Positions 1 through 5,772 of a stretch of DNA of 8,066 nucleotides are shown here, piece by piece; the stretch's first letter is position 1; each line of letters starts with the position of its first letter. Source of the DNA: an uncultured Oscillospiraceae bacterium (GTDB lineage Bacteria > Bacillota > Clostridia > Oscillospirales > Ruminococcaceae); assembly GCA_934457235.1 (NCBI GenBank), contig CAKSHT010000102.1, positions 1-8,066 of the forward strand, written 5' to 3'. The notes under the pieces are model-generated. The model had not been told where the DNA came from. It did no database searches and saw only the letters and a program-made list of their open reading frames with translations. Made by a program: the position numbers and the translations under genes.

Positions 1-64
1 TTAATTTCGAAATCAATGCCGACACTGATTAGTTTATAGGGTAAAATCGGTATCGTTATATAAT

Positions 65-95
65 ATAAAAAAGCACTCACAAACGTGAGTGCTTT
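65..95 (-). terminator. Rho-independent terminator of tRNA-Pro
   Basis: An 11-bp perfect stem (70-80 with 85-95, AAAGCACTCAC / GTGAGTGCTTT) closes a 4-base loop. Read on the minus strand it is followed by a run of T residues (complement of the A-run at 67-72). It lies about 30 bases past the 3' end of the tRNA gene. A weaker 6-bp hairpin (102-107 with 114-119) sits between the two. The stem could also end a plus-strand transcript arriving from the left, but the plus-strand T-run is short. Confidence 0.8.
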
Positions 96-124
96 AACTT
101 TACCTACAAGGTCGTAGGTTTCAA

Positions 125-201
125 TGGTCGAGATGACAGGATTCGAACCTGCGACCTCTGCGTCCCGAACGCAGCGCTCTACCAAACTGAGCCACATCTC
201 G
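125..201 (-). tRNA. tRNA-Pro, anticodon CGG
   Basis: On the minus strand the gene runs from 201 to 125. The acceptor stem is CGAGATG (201-195) paired with CATCTCG (135-129), followed by an encoded ACCA end (128-125). The D-arm contains GGCTCAG and GGTAGAGC. The anticodon stem CTGCG/CGCAG carries the loop TTCGGGA, which gives anticodon CGG for the proline codon CCG. The T-arm has GGTTCGAATCC. All arms pair cleanly. A consensus promoter lies upstream and a terminator downstream, so it is a single-gene transcription unit. Confidence 0.95.
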
Positions 202-231
202 ATAAGCAATATACTCTTAATCGACTTATAT

Positions 232-260
232 ATTATATCACAGTGTTTCAGATTTGTCAA
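232..260 (-). promoter_or_regulatory. Consensus sigma-A promoter for tRNA-Pro
   Basis: On the minus strand TTGACA (260-255), a 17-base spacer and TATAAT (237-232) match the housekeeping promoter consensus exactly. Just upstream of the -35 (263-279) is an A/T tract palindrome, GTTTTTT-GC-AAAAAAAC, which could act as an UP element. The -10 box ends about 30 bases before the mature tRNA 5' end, which fits a short leader trimmed by RNase P. Confidence 0.9.
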
Positions 261-309
261 GTGTTTTTTGCAAAAAAACTGACAGGCGCAAAACATTCTT
301 GCACTGGCG

Positions 310-384
310 TGTAACAGATGGCATTTTACATGTAACAGAAATGCGTACCTGCTCCCGCTGATACACGGTCGATCGCAGGTACGC
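310..384. repeat. Inverted repeat and short direct repeats between HTH gene and tRNA
   Basis: A perfect 10-bp inverted repeat (343-352 with 375-384, GCGTACCTGC / GCAGGTACGC) with a 22-base loop begins 10 bases past the stop codon of the helix-turn-helix gene. It may mark the 3' end of the kinase-HTH transcript, but no good T-run follows it. Further on, TGTAACAGA occurs twice (310-318 and 331-339), spaced exactly 21 bases, and the second copy overlaps the palindrome TTACATGTAA (326-335). The function is unknown. Two-turn spacing would suit a regulator binding site. Confidence 0.5.
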
Positions 385-394
385 CGGGAATGGC

Positions 395-784
395 TCATTC
401 TCCCCAGATGAATTCACAAGCGCGCTTGTAATCCATAGGATGCTCCAGGCAGTGGACGGTTTTCGCATCCTCCGGGCGACGTACATAGAGCGCCTCCCTG
501 CCGGCAAGGTTCAGCAGACGCTGCGTGCACTTCAGGTCTAGCTTCATATACAGCGCCATACGCAGAAGCTGTATGCGCGTCGGTGTGCGTGTACCGTTTA
601 TCATCTGGTAGCCGTAGTTGCGGTCAACGTTCAGCGCTTTTATAAGTTCGGAGCGCTTTATGCCGCTCTGTGTTATCAGCTCCTGCATATATATCGCAAA
701 GCTTGGCGGAGCATTGTCTTGTATGAGCTGCATGTCAAGACGCTTAGTGCGTTTTATTTTTGCTTCCAGTTCTTCTGTTTTCAT
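395..784 (-). CDS. XRE-like helix-turn-helix protein, partner of the kinase
   Basis: A 129-residue protein. Residues about 29-93 look like an XRE/lambda-repressor-type DNA-binding fold: a helix (SFAIYMQELITQSG), then IKRSELIKALNV, a turn, and DRNYGYQMINGTRTPTR as the likely recognition helix and following loop, then amphipathic helices ending in LLNLAG. The charged N-terminus (KTEELEAKIKRTKRLD) may form a helix. The C-terminal tail (YVRRPEDAK...CEFIWGE) has no feature I recognise. The start is chosen from AAAGGGG at 797-791, which overlaps the stop codon of the upstream kinase. The two genes are 11 bases apart, so translation is probably coupled. By inference the protein is a transcription factor controlled by, or a substrate of, the adjacent kinase. 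Its Thr-rich loop (TRTPT) is a possible phosphoacceptor, but nothing in the sequence proves this. Confidence 0.85.
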   Translation of the reverse strand: MKTEELEAKIKRTKRLDMQLIQDNAPPSFAIYMQELITQSGIKRSELIKALNVDRNYGYQMINGTRTPTRIQLLRMALYMKLDLKCTQRLLNLAGREALYVRRPEDAKTVHCLEHPMDYKRACEFIWGE

Positions 785-795
785 ATAATTCCCCT

Positions 796-2649
796 TTAGT
801 TGTAGACTACCACTTCTCCGTTTATCGTTGACGCAATGTAATTAAGCTGTCCGTTGCGATATCCGTTGTTGTTCAGTACAATGAATCCATGCGCTGTAAG
901 TCCACGAAAAGCCACTATATTTCCGTTCAGCAGATTTCCGTCGATGTACATTTCTTCGATATCGCAGCCGATGAGCGGCGAAAGATCCGAAATTTTATTC
1001 CGCCCAAGGTAGATATTGCGCAGCTTCTTGCTGTCTTTCAGCGGCTCCAGGTTTGTTATGCCACAGCCTGCAAAGCATATCGTCTCAAGCTCAGTCATTC
1101 CGGTCAGGGCGTCTATATCCGGTATATCCGCTTCATTGAAGCCTACGTATTTCAGCCCGCGGCTGTCCGCTATTGGAGTTATATCAGTAACATAACTGTC
1201 ACCGAAAAACACTGATTCCAGCTTTGTTTTCCCTTTCAGTACAGATATGTCGGAAACGCCGGTATTTTCCGCACTTATTTCGCGAAGTTCGTTCATGTCC
1301 TTCATGAAGCTTATATCCGATACGTTGTTGTTTGTGAAGTGCAGTGACTCCATTTTCGTAAGTCCTGCAAGGCAGGAAAGATCCGTTATGTAGTTGTCAC
1401 TCAGATTAAGGGATCTCAGATCTTTCATGTGATGAAGATTCGTTATCTGCGAGTTCGTCAGCTCCCGGTCGGAAAGATCAAGCTCTGTCACAGTCACCGG
1501 GAACATTTCGTCGCCTATCTTCACTTCAACAGGTCCCGCAAAGATACCGGAGAAGAATCCCGCTGCCGAGCCAGCGGCGATCGTGACCGCCGCTGCGGCT
1601 GCCGCGATTATGGTACGGCGCTTCGCCGGACGCCTGGGCTGTGCTTCCGTTCCGGAAATAACGCAGCGGATATCGTCCTCCGGGTAGCGTTCTGACGCTA
1701 TACCGCAGGAATTTACTGCGTTCAGCATTTCTCCCGCGTTCTGATAGCGCTCGTCGGATCTCACGGAGCATGCCTTGCGCAGGATAACGGCGAGCTTGTC
1801 CGGGAGTTCCGAAAGTCCCTTTTCGAATACGGAATTATCCTCCAGACGGGTAAGCGGGTCGTCCGGCGTAAGCCCGGTAAGGGCGTAATACAGCGACGCG
1901 CCCAGGGAGTAAATGTCCGTCCAGCCGCCCTGCTTCCCGCGACGCTGATACTGTTCCAGCGGAGCAAATCCCTGCTTTAGTATAACTGAAAGACTCTGGG
2001 TGGTGTCGGTGAGCTGCCTGGCGGCTCCGAAGTCGATGAGCCTGACAGCTCCGTCCGGGCAAAGCATGATGTTATCCGGCGAAACATCGCGGTGAAGTAT
2101 CTGCTCGCGGTGCATTATCTCAAGAGCCGGGAGCAGCTTGACGGCGATGTATACGGCGTGCTCCGGAGTGGTTTTGCCGTATTTCACAGTCATGTCCTTC
2201 AGCGAGGCGCCGCGTACGAAGTCCATTGCGTAATAAGCGGATCTGTTTTCCTCAAAGACGTCGTATATCCCGATTATTTCGGAGCTTTCACGGAAACGCG
2301 AGATTATCTGCGCTTCCATTTCAAAGCGTTTTTTGCCGGCGTCAAAGCTTTCCGCCTGCTGGGATGTCATCGGTTCCACGGTCGTGTTGTCCCCGGAGCG
2401 CACGGCGGTGCCGTCCGGATAGTATTCCTTTATTGCGACGGTTCGGTCGCTGCTGCGGTCGTAGGCAAGGTAGATCATTCCGAAGCCCCCCCTGCCAAGC
2501 AGCCTGCCCACGATGTACCTGCCATGAAGCTCTGTCCCGACCGGGAGCGCGTCTATATCAGGCTTTTCATGAACCTCACGGTAGCCGCAGCGCGGGCAGA
2601 CGGAGCCTTTCATGGCGGCAAAGCAGTTGCCGCATAGTTTCTTTTTCAT
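796..2649 (-). CDS. Membrane Ser/Thr protein kinase with zinc ribbon and leucine-rich repeats
   Basis: A 617-residue protein. Residues 6-21 form a zinc ribbon (C6-x2-C9, C18-x2-C21). The kinase domain covers about 45-315. It has the glycine loop GRGGFG (52-57), the VAIK lysine K74, a candidate helix-C glutamate near E110/E112, the catalytic HRD (186-188) with N193, the DFG at 206-208, and APLEQY in place of the usual APE. All catalytic residues are present, so it should be active. An arginine-rich stretch (339-345) precedes an Ala-rich membrane segment (346-371), so the kinase should lie inside the cell. The outer part (about 390-600) has some seven or eight internalin/SDS22-like leucine-rich repeats of about 22 residues (pattern LxxLxLxxNxIxDIxxL). 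By inference the repeats sense an external ligand or wall partner and the kinase transmits the signal. Bacterial Hanks-type kinases usually carry PASTA domains outside, so the LRR sensor is less common. The start is supported by AAGGG about 10 bases upstream and a strong promoter. The HTH gene follows in the same operon. Confidence 0.93.
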   Translation of the reverse strand: MKKKLCGNCFAAMKGSVCPRCGYREVHEKPDIDALPVGTELHGRYIVGRLLGRGGFGMIYLAYDRSSDRTVAIKEYYPDGTAVRSGDNTTVEPMTSQQAESFDAGKKRFEMEAQIISRFRESSEIIGIYDVFEENRSAYYAMDFVRGASLKDMTVKYGKTTPEHAVYIAVKLLPALEIMHREQILHRDVSPDNIMLCPDGAVRLIDFGAARQLTDTTQSLSVILKQGFAPLEQYQRRGKQGGWTDIYSLGASLYYALTGLTPDDPLTRLEDNSVFEKGLSELPDKLAVILRKACSVRSDERYQNAGEMLNAVNSCGIASERYPEDDIRCVISGTEAQPRRPAKRRTIIAAAAAAVTIAAGSAAGFFSGIFAGPVEVKIGDEMFPVTVTELDLSDRELTNSQITNLHHMKDLRSLNLSDNYITDLSCLAGLTKMESLHFTNNNVSDISFMKDMNELREISAENTGVSDISVLKGKTKLESVFFGDSYVTDITPIADSRGLKYVGFNEADIPDIDALTGMTELETICFAGCGITNLEPLKDSKKLRNIYLGRNKISDLSPLIGCDIEEMYIDGNLLNGNIVAFRGLTAHGFIVLNNNGYRNGQLNYIASTINGEVVVYN

Positions 2650-2683
2650 ATGTTACCAGCCCTTTTTGTTTAATGTTTTATAT

Positions 2684-2712
2684 ATTATAACATTTTTTTA
2701 CTGTTATTTCAA
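2684..2712 (-). promoter_or_regulatory. Promoter of the kinase-HTH operon
   Basis: On the minus strand TTGAAA (2712-2707), a 17-base spacer and a perfect TATAAT (2689-2684) lie about 35 bases before the kinase start codon. The leader is AT-rich and short and contains the ribosome binding site AAGGG near 2660-2664. No extra operator palindrome is obvious. Confidence 0.85.
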
Positions 2713-2810
2713 GTCCCGACAATGCTATTATACTATATTTTACGTCGAAATTGGTGTGCAGAATTGCATTATTATTTGCCAGTGGTTTTCACGGATATTT
2801 CACATTAGTG

Positions 2811-2819
2811 TGTTATACT
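2811..2819 (+). promoter_or_regulatory. Extended -10 promoter of the hydrolase-GNAT operon
   Basis: TG-n-TATACT (2811-2819) is an extended -10 element about 27 bases before the hydrolase ATG. No TTGACA-like box stands at the normal distance (the bases at 2791-2796 are ACGGAT), so promoter use would depend on the TG extension. A second TATACT (2729-2734) further upstream is a weaker alternative. Confidence 0.55.
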
Positions 2820-2846
2820 AATAAAAAAAGAAAGCGAGGGCGGCTT

Positions 2847-3827
2847 ATGTGCACAGCGGCAACTTATCAGACTGAATGCTTTTATATGGGCAGAACACTG
2901 GATTATGAATTTTCGTATGGGGAGCGTGTGACCATCACTCCGCGTAATTACCCGTTTCATTTCAGGCATGACGGAGATCTCGGCCACCATTACGCGATGA
3001 TCGGAATGGCTCATATCGCGGATAACTACCCTCTTTATTACGACGCAGTGAACGAAAAGGGGCTTGGGGTCGCGGGGCTTAATTTCGCGAAAAGCGCCGT
3101 TTATCCGGAAGCCGGAAGCGGCCGATGCGTGGCGCAGTTTGAGTTCATTCCATGGGTGCTGAGCAGGTGTGCGGAGCTTTCGGAGGCGAGGAAGCTTCTC
3201 AGTGAGATCAGTATCGTCGGCACTCCGTTCAGCGAAAAGTTCCCGGCTTCAGGGCTGCACTGGATAATTGCCGACAAGTCCGGAGCTATCGTTGTGGAGT
3301 GCTCCGTGGCGGGACTTAAAGTATACGACAACCCCGCGGGCGTGCTTACCAACGAACCGCCGTTCGATCAGCAGATGTCCAGGCTGAGCGACTATATGCA
3401 TCTTTCTCCGAAGCAGCCGGAAAATAAACTTGGCGTACCGCTGGAGCTTTACAGCCGTGGAATGGGCGCGATAGGACTTCCCGGCGATCTTTCGTCGGCT
3501 TCAAGATTTGTCCGGGCCGCGTTTACGAGGGCTAATTCCATTTCGGGGAAGTCCGAAGAGGAGAGCGTGGGACAGTTCTTCCACATTCTCGGTTCAGTCG
3601 AGCAGGTAAGGGGCTGCTGTGAAGTGGCTGATGGAAAGTACGAGATCACGATCTATACCTCCTGCTGGAACGCCGACCGCGGTATTTATTATCACATGAC
3701 CTACAACAACCGGCAGATATCAGCAGTTGACATGCACAGCGCCGACCTGGACGGAAGCGCATTGTACTCCTGCCCTCTGCAGGACAAGGAGCAGATACGT
3801 TTCTGCAAAACCGAAGCACAGAACTGA
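2847..3827 (+). CDS. Choloylglycine hydrolase family enzyme (bile salt hydrolase or penicillin V acylase type)
   Basis: A 326-residue Ntn-hydrolase, close to the usual 315-340 for this family. The reaction is cleavage of an amide bond, typically glycine- or taurine-conjugated bile salts. The start at 2847 is chosen because removal of Met1 exposes the nucleophile Cys2 (MCTA), and GAGGGCGG lies just upstream. An in-frame start at 2751 would bury the cysteine. Residues matching the family active site are Cys2, Arg16 and Asp19 (GRTLD), Asn79 (in GLGVAGLNF), Asn169 (VLTNEPPF) and an Arg in the LPGDLSSASRFVRAAF block (R220 or R223). Asn79 in the GLNF motif fits the bile-salt-hydrolase side of the family better than penicillin acylases, but substrate cannot be settled by eye. 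There is no signal peptide, so the enzyme is cytoplasmic as is usual in gut Firmicutes. A GNAT gene follows after 19 bases. Confidence 0.93.
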   Translation: MCTAATYQTECFYMGRTLDYEFSYGERVTITPRNYPFHFRHDGDLGHHYAMIGMAHIADNYPLYYDAVNEKGLGVAGLNFAKSAVYPEAGSGRCVAQFEFIPWVLSRCAELSEARKLLSEISIVGTPFSEKFPASGLHWIIADKSGAIVVECSVAGLKVYDNPAGVLTNEPPFDQQMSRLSDYMHLSPKQPENKLGVPLELYSRGMGAIGLPGDLSSASRFVRAAFTRANSISGKSEEESVGQFFHILGSVEQVRGCCEVADGKYEITIYTSCWNADRGIYYHMTYNNRQISAVDMHSADLDGSALYSCPLQDKEQIRFCKTEAQN

Positions 3828-3846
3828 CATGACGCAGGAGCACATA

Positions 3847-4386
3847 ATGATAACACTTGAACCATACAGAAAAGAATTTGAAAAGCAGTACAAGGCGCTG
3901 TATCTGACGGCATTCCCGGCGGAGGAGCGCGCTCCGTGGCTCCTGCTGAAGCGCCGCGCAGGACAGGGCAGGGCGGAGGCTCTCGCGGCGATGGACGGCG
4001 GCAGCTTTGCGGGAATGGCGTACGTCGTGATATCCGGTGACACGGCGTACCTTTTCTACCTTGCGGTGGAGGAGAACAGGCGCGGACAGGGCACCGGGGG
4101 TCAGATAATATCCGCGCTGCGTGAGCGCTATCCGGAAAAGCGAATTTATCTTGCGCGGGAGCAGCTCGATGAATCCGCGGAGAATTACCCGCAGCGCGAG
4201 AGCAGACATCGCTTTTACCTGGCAAACGGCTTCCAGGACTGGGGCGCTCAGATAAAGGAGGGTCCCGTGACATACGATGTAATGGGCATCGGGAAGCCCG
4301 TCACTCCTGCGGAATACCGCAGGCTGATAACCGGCTGGGCGGGCAGGTTTGCCGGTCTGTTTTTCAGAGCGTACATGGTCGATTGA
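3847..4386 (+). CDS. GNAT family N-acetyltransferase
   Basis: A 179-residue protein with the Gcn5-related acetyltransferase fold, which transfers an acetyl group from acetyl-CoA to an amine. Beta-strand 4 (TAYLFYLAV, about 66-74) is followed by the CoA pyrophosphate-binding motif R79-G-Q-G-T-G84 and its helix. A C-terminal motif (RHRFYLANGF, 120-129) contains the tyrosine often used as general acid. The start at 3847 is chosen because GCAGGAG (3834-3840) sits 6 bases upstream. ATG 3829 is an in-frame alternative but would place the site inside the gene. It is probably cotranscribed with the hydrolase. The substrate is unknown, and similar proteins are usually annotated only as GNAT. Confidence 0.88.
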   Translation: MITLEPYRKEFEKQYKALYLTAFPAEERAPWLLLKRRAGQGRAEALAAMDGGSFAGMAYVVISGDTAYLFYLAVEENRRGQGTGGQIISALRERYPEKRIYLAREQLDESAENYPQRESRHRFYLANGFQDWGAQIKEGPVTYDVMGIGKPVTPAEYRRLITGWAGRFAGLFFRAYMVD

Positions 4387-4393
4387 ATATCAT

Positions 4394-4417
4394 GAGCCGG
4401 AGTGTAATTCCGGCTTG
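4394..4417 (+). repeat. Terminator-like stem-loop, left copy of a direct repeat
   Basis: AGCCGGA (4395-4401) pairs with TCCGGCT (4409-4415), 8 bases after the GNAT stop codon. It could end the hydrolase-GNAT transcript, although no T-run follows. The same sequence recurs at 4689-4712 with 21 of 23 bases identical, 295 bases away, so the two copies bracket the palindromic element between them. Confidence 0.65.
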
Positions 4418-4422
4418 AGACC

Positions 4423-4682
4423 GTCGAAAAAGTCCCGAAGCGACGGCTTCGCCTTACGCAAGTGACTTTTCCGCCGAAGCAATCCGAGGACATTGGGCGT
4501 TGCCCAAGTCCACCGCTTCGCTTCTGCGCGCACGGTTTGTCGGCAACGCCGACAAACCAGCGTAAGACCGAAGGTCGTCGCTTAGACACTTGTGCGGATA
4601 GAAGTGTTTTTTGCCCCGGGAAACCCGGAGCAAAAAACGGATTTCAAAAGCCCGCTTCGCGGGCAAATTCGATTTTTTCGAC
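4423..4682. mobile_element. MITE-like palindromic intergenic element (about 260 bp)
   Basis: Terminal inverted repeats: GTCGAAAAAGTC at 4423-4434 and the complement of GTCGAAAAAATC at 4671-4682 (11 of 12 match). Inside, a long imperfect stem joins about 4437-4459 with 4560-4583 (CTTACGC/GCGTAAG, GCGAC/GTCGC). Local hairpins are CGAAGC/GCTTCG (4436-4451), TTGGGC/GCCCAA (4493-4507), a perfect 11-bp stem GGTTTGTCGGC/GCCGACAAACC (4534-4558), GACC-GAA-GGTC (4566-4576), a 14-position stem with one mismatch and AAA loop (4607-4637), and GCCCGC-TTC-GCGGGC (4650-4664). No transposase is encoded. The open frames across it are low-complexity by-products of the repeats. It behaves like a non-autonomous miniature element or a structured RNA repeat. 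No clear short target duplication is seen next to the ends. Confidence 0.65.
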
Positions 4683-4688
4683 AAGCTG

Positions 4689-4712
4689 GAGCCGGAATAT
4701 AATTCCGGCTTA
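4689..4712 (+). repeat. Terminator-like stem-loop, right copy of the direct repeat
   Basis: A perfect 9-bp stem AGCCGGAAT (4690-4698) with ATTCCGGCT (4702-4710) and an ATA loop. It is the second copy of the stem-loop at 4394-4417. The -35 box of the next gene begins only 10 bases beyond it, so the stem insulates that promoter from upstream reading. Confidence 0.65.
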
Positions 4713-4719
4713 TTTGCTG

Positions 4720-4748
4720 TTGACAAATGCTAAATCATATGATATACT
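4720..4748 (+). promoter_or_regulatory. Sigma-A promoter of the secreted beta-helix protein
   Basis: TTGACA (4720-4725), a 17-base spacer and TATACT (4743-4748) are near consensus. The start codon is about 45 bases downstream, preceded by AGGGAG at 4781-4786. The gene therefore has its own strong promoter. Confidence 0.88.
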
Positions 4749-4793
4749 ATTGATATCCTCTAAAACCTGGTAATTTTGAAAGGGAGTATACAT

Positions 4794-5642
4794 ATGAAAG
4801 GATTTATCAGAAAAATGGCTGCTGCGGCGCTTGCTGTAGCAATATCCGCCGGTGCTGCTGTCAGCGCGTCGGCACAGAACTGCATTCCTGCGCCGGAGAT
4901 AAAGGTCGTGGAGCTTGAACGCCTTGGCGACAGCGTGGCTTACAGCGGGTATCCGGACTACGGCGTCACTGTTCTTACAAAGAACCGCACCATTAAGAAG
5001 AATCCGCTGCATGTCCAGTCAGGCGATTCTGCCTATGCGGAATTTGTCGTTCCCAGCGGCAGGAAGCTCACACTCCAGAAGGGCGCGTACATTGACGGTA
5101 ATATGTACATCGAAAAGGGAGCGACGGTTTCTGTCACCGGCGGACTTTTTGCAGTCAGGGGAAATCTGATATGCGACGGTACGCTCAACATCGGTGAAAA
5201 CGCCGACATCTCTCTTGCAAAAAAGAGCAGATTTGTGGTGAATATCTCCGGTACGTTCAGATATAACGCAGATGGCATGTTCCTCAACAGGGAAGCGGAG
5301 TACGCATGCTTCGGCAAGTTCTCGTCCAGGTACCTTGAAGAGGCGTATGCTGACATGGTGACCGCAAAGCCGCTGTGCGTGCTCGCTGAGGGCGACAACA
5401 TCGGCGAGTTTACTGTGGTCACGGACGAAAAGACAATTGACGGATACATTTCAAAGCTTTGTGATTACGGCTATGGAAACCCCGGAACTTCAAGCAGCGA
5501 TCTTGATTTCATAATGGGCAACGGCTCCAAGATACGGGTATCAACGGCGTCCGGCAATATCTCGTCGATTGCTGGAGTGAACGTGCTGAGAATGATAAAG
5601 CTGACCGACGAACAGCTCGGCAGAGAATCTTCGATCAACTGA
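4794..5642 (+). CDS. Secreted protein with beta-helix-like repeat region, function unknown
   Basis: A 282-residue protein. Residues 1-27 are a classic signal peptide: basic KGFIRKM, an Ala-rich hydrophobic core, and an ASA|QN cleavage site after A27. No anchor, LPxTG motif or lipobox is seen, so the mature protein is probably released or loosely bound to the envelope. Residues about 88-161 contain short repeating strands broken by Gly/Asn (LTLQKGAYIDGNMYIEKGA, then VSVTGGLFAVRGNLICDGTLNIGENADISL), the pattern of a small right-handed beta-helix. The C-terminal part (about 200-282) is mixed and includes a Gly/Ser-rich link. The start at 4794 is chosen for AGGGAG 7 bases upstream. A TTG at 4776 in frame lies before that site and is unlikely. 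The gene is monocistronic, with its own promoter and terminator. I recognise no named family. Confidence 0.85.
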   Translation: MKGFIRKMAAAALAVAISAGAAVSASAQNCIPAPEIKVVELERLGDSVAYSGYPDYGVTVLTKNRTIKKNPLHVQSGDSAYAEFVVPSGRKLTLQKGAYIDGNMYIEKGATVSVTGGLFAVRGNLICDGTLNIGENADISLAKKSRFVVNISGTFRYNADGMFLNREAEYACFGKFSSRYLEEAYADMVTAKPLCVLAEGDNIGEFTVVTDEKTIDGYISKLCDYGYGNPGTSSSDLDFIMGNGSKIRVSTASGNISSIAGVNVLRMIKLTDEQLGRESSIN

Positions 5643-5651
5643 ATTTTAAAG

Positions 5652-5679
5652 AAAGGTGCTGAAATATGCACCTTTTTTT
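5652..5679 (+). terminator. Rho-independent terminator after the secreted protein
   Basis: A perfect 8-bp stem AAAGGTGC (5652-5659) with GCACCTTT (5668-5675), an 8-base loop and a run of seven T (5673-5679), starting 10 bases after the stop codon. It separates this gene from the sigma factor operon. Confidence 0.92.
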
Positions 5680-5687
5680 ATTTCCCC

Positions 5688-5720
5688 TGCAACATTCCGG
5701 GAAGCTGAGCTGTATATAGT
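5688..5720 (+). promoter_or_regulatory. Possible ECF-type (autoregulated) promoter of the sigma operon
   Basis: TGCAAC (5688-5693) and TGTATA (5711-5716) are separated by 17 bases. This resembles the AAC-containing -35 and CGTA-like -10 used by several Firmicute ECF sigma factors. A sigma-A reading of TATAGT (5715-5720) has no good -35. The site lies 50-85 bases before the lipoprotein start. A small hairpin (CCGGA/TCCGG, 5727-5740) follows in the leader. The assignment is tentative. Confidence 0.35.
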
Positions 5721-5772
5721 ACAGAACCGGAAAAATCCGGCGGATATTCTCTGAATGCGAAAGGACATTACC

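Noticed and set aside
1..32. Possible C-terminal end of a plus-strand gene entering from the left (frame ending in TAG at 30-32)
   Set aside because: Only nine codons are visible, another frame also stops nearby at 39, and nothing identifies the protein.
2092..2690. Long plus-strand frames of 181 and 154 codons opposite the kinase
   Set aside because: They are shadows of the kinase gene on the other strand, with Arg/Cys/His-rich nonsense composition and no ribosome binding sites.
2751..2846. Upstream in-frame start that would lengthen the choloylglycine hydrolase by 32 residues
   Set aside because: It would hide the catalytic Cys2, which must become N-terminal, and it lies upstream of the likely promoter. 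ATG 2847 has a good ribosome binding site.
3646..4273. Minus-strand frames of 187 and 190 codons opposite the hydrolase end and GNAT gene
   Set aside because: They are shadows of coding sequence. The GNAT frame has clear family motifs and these have none.
4394..4712. CRISPR-like array
   Set aside because: The repeated stem-loop occurs only twice, the interval is itself palindromic rather than unique spacers, and no cas gene is present.
4454..4773. Open frames on both strands across the palindromic element (about 90-113 codons)
   Set aside because: They follow the repeat structure, lack ribosome binding sites and domains, and the plus-strand frame runs into the promoter of the next gene. They are translations of repeat DNA.
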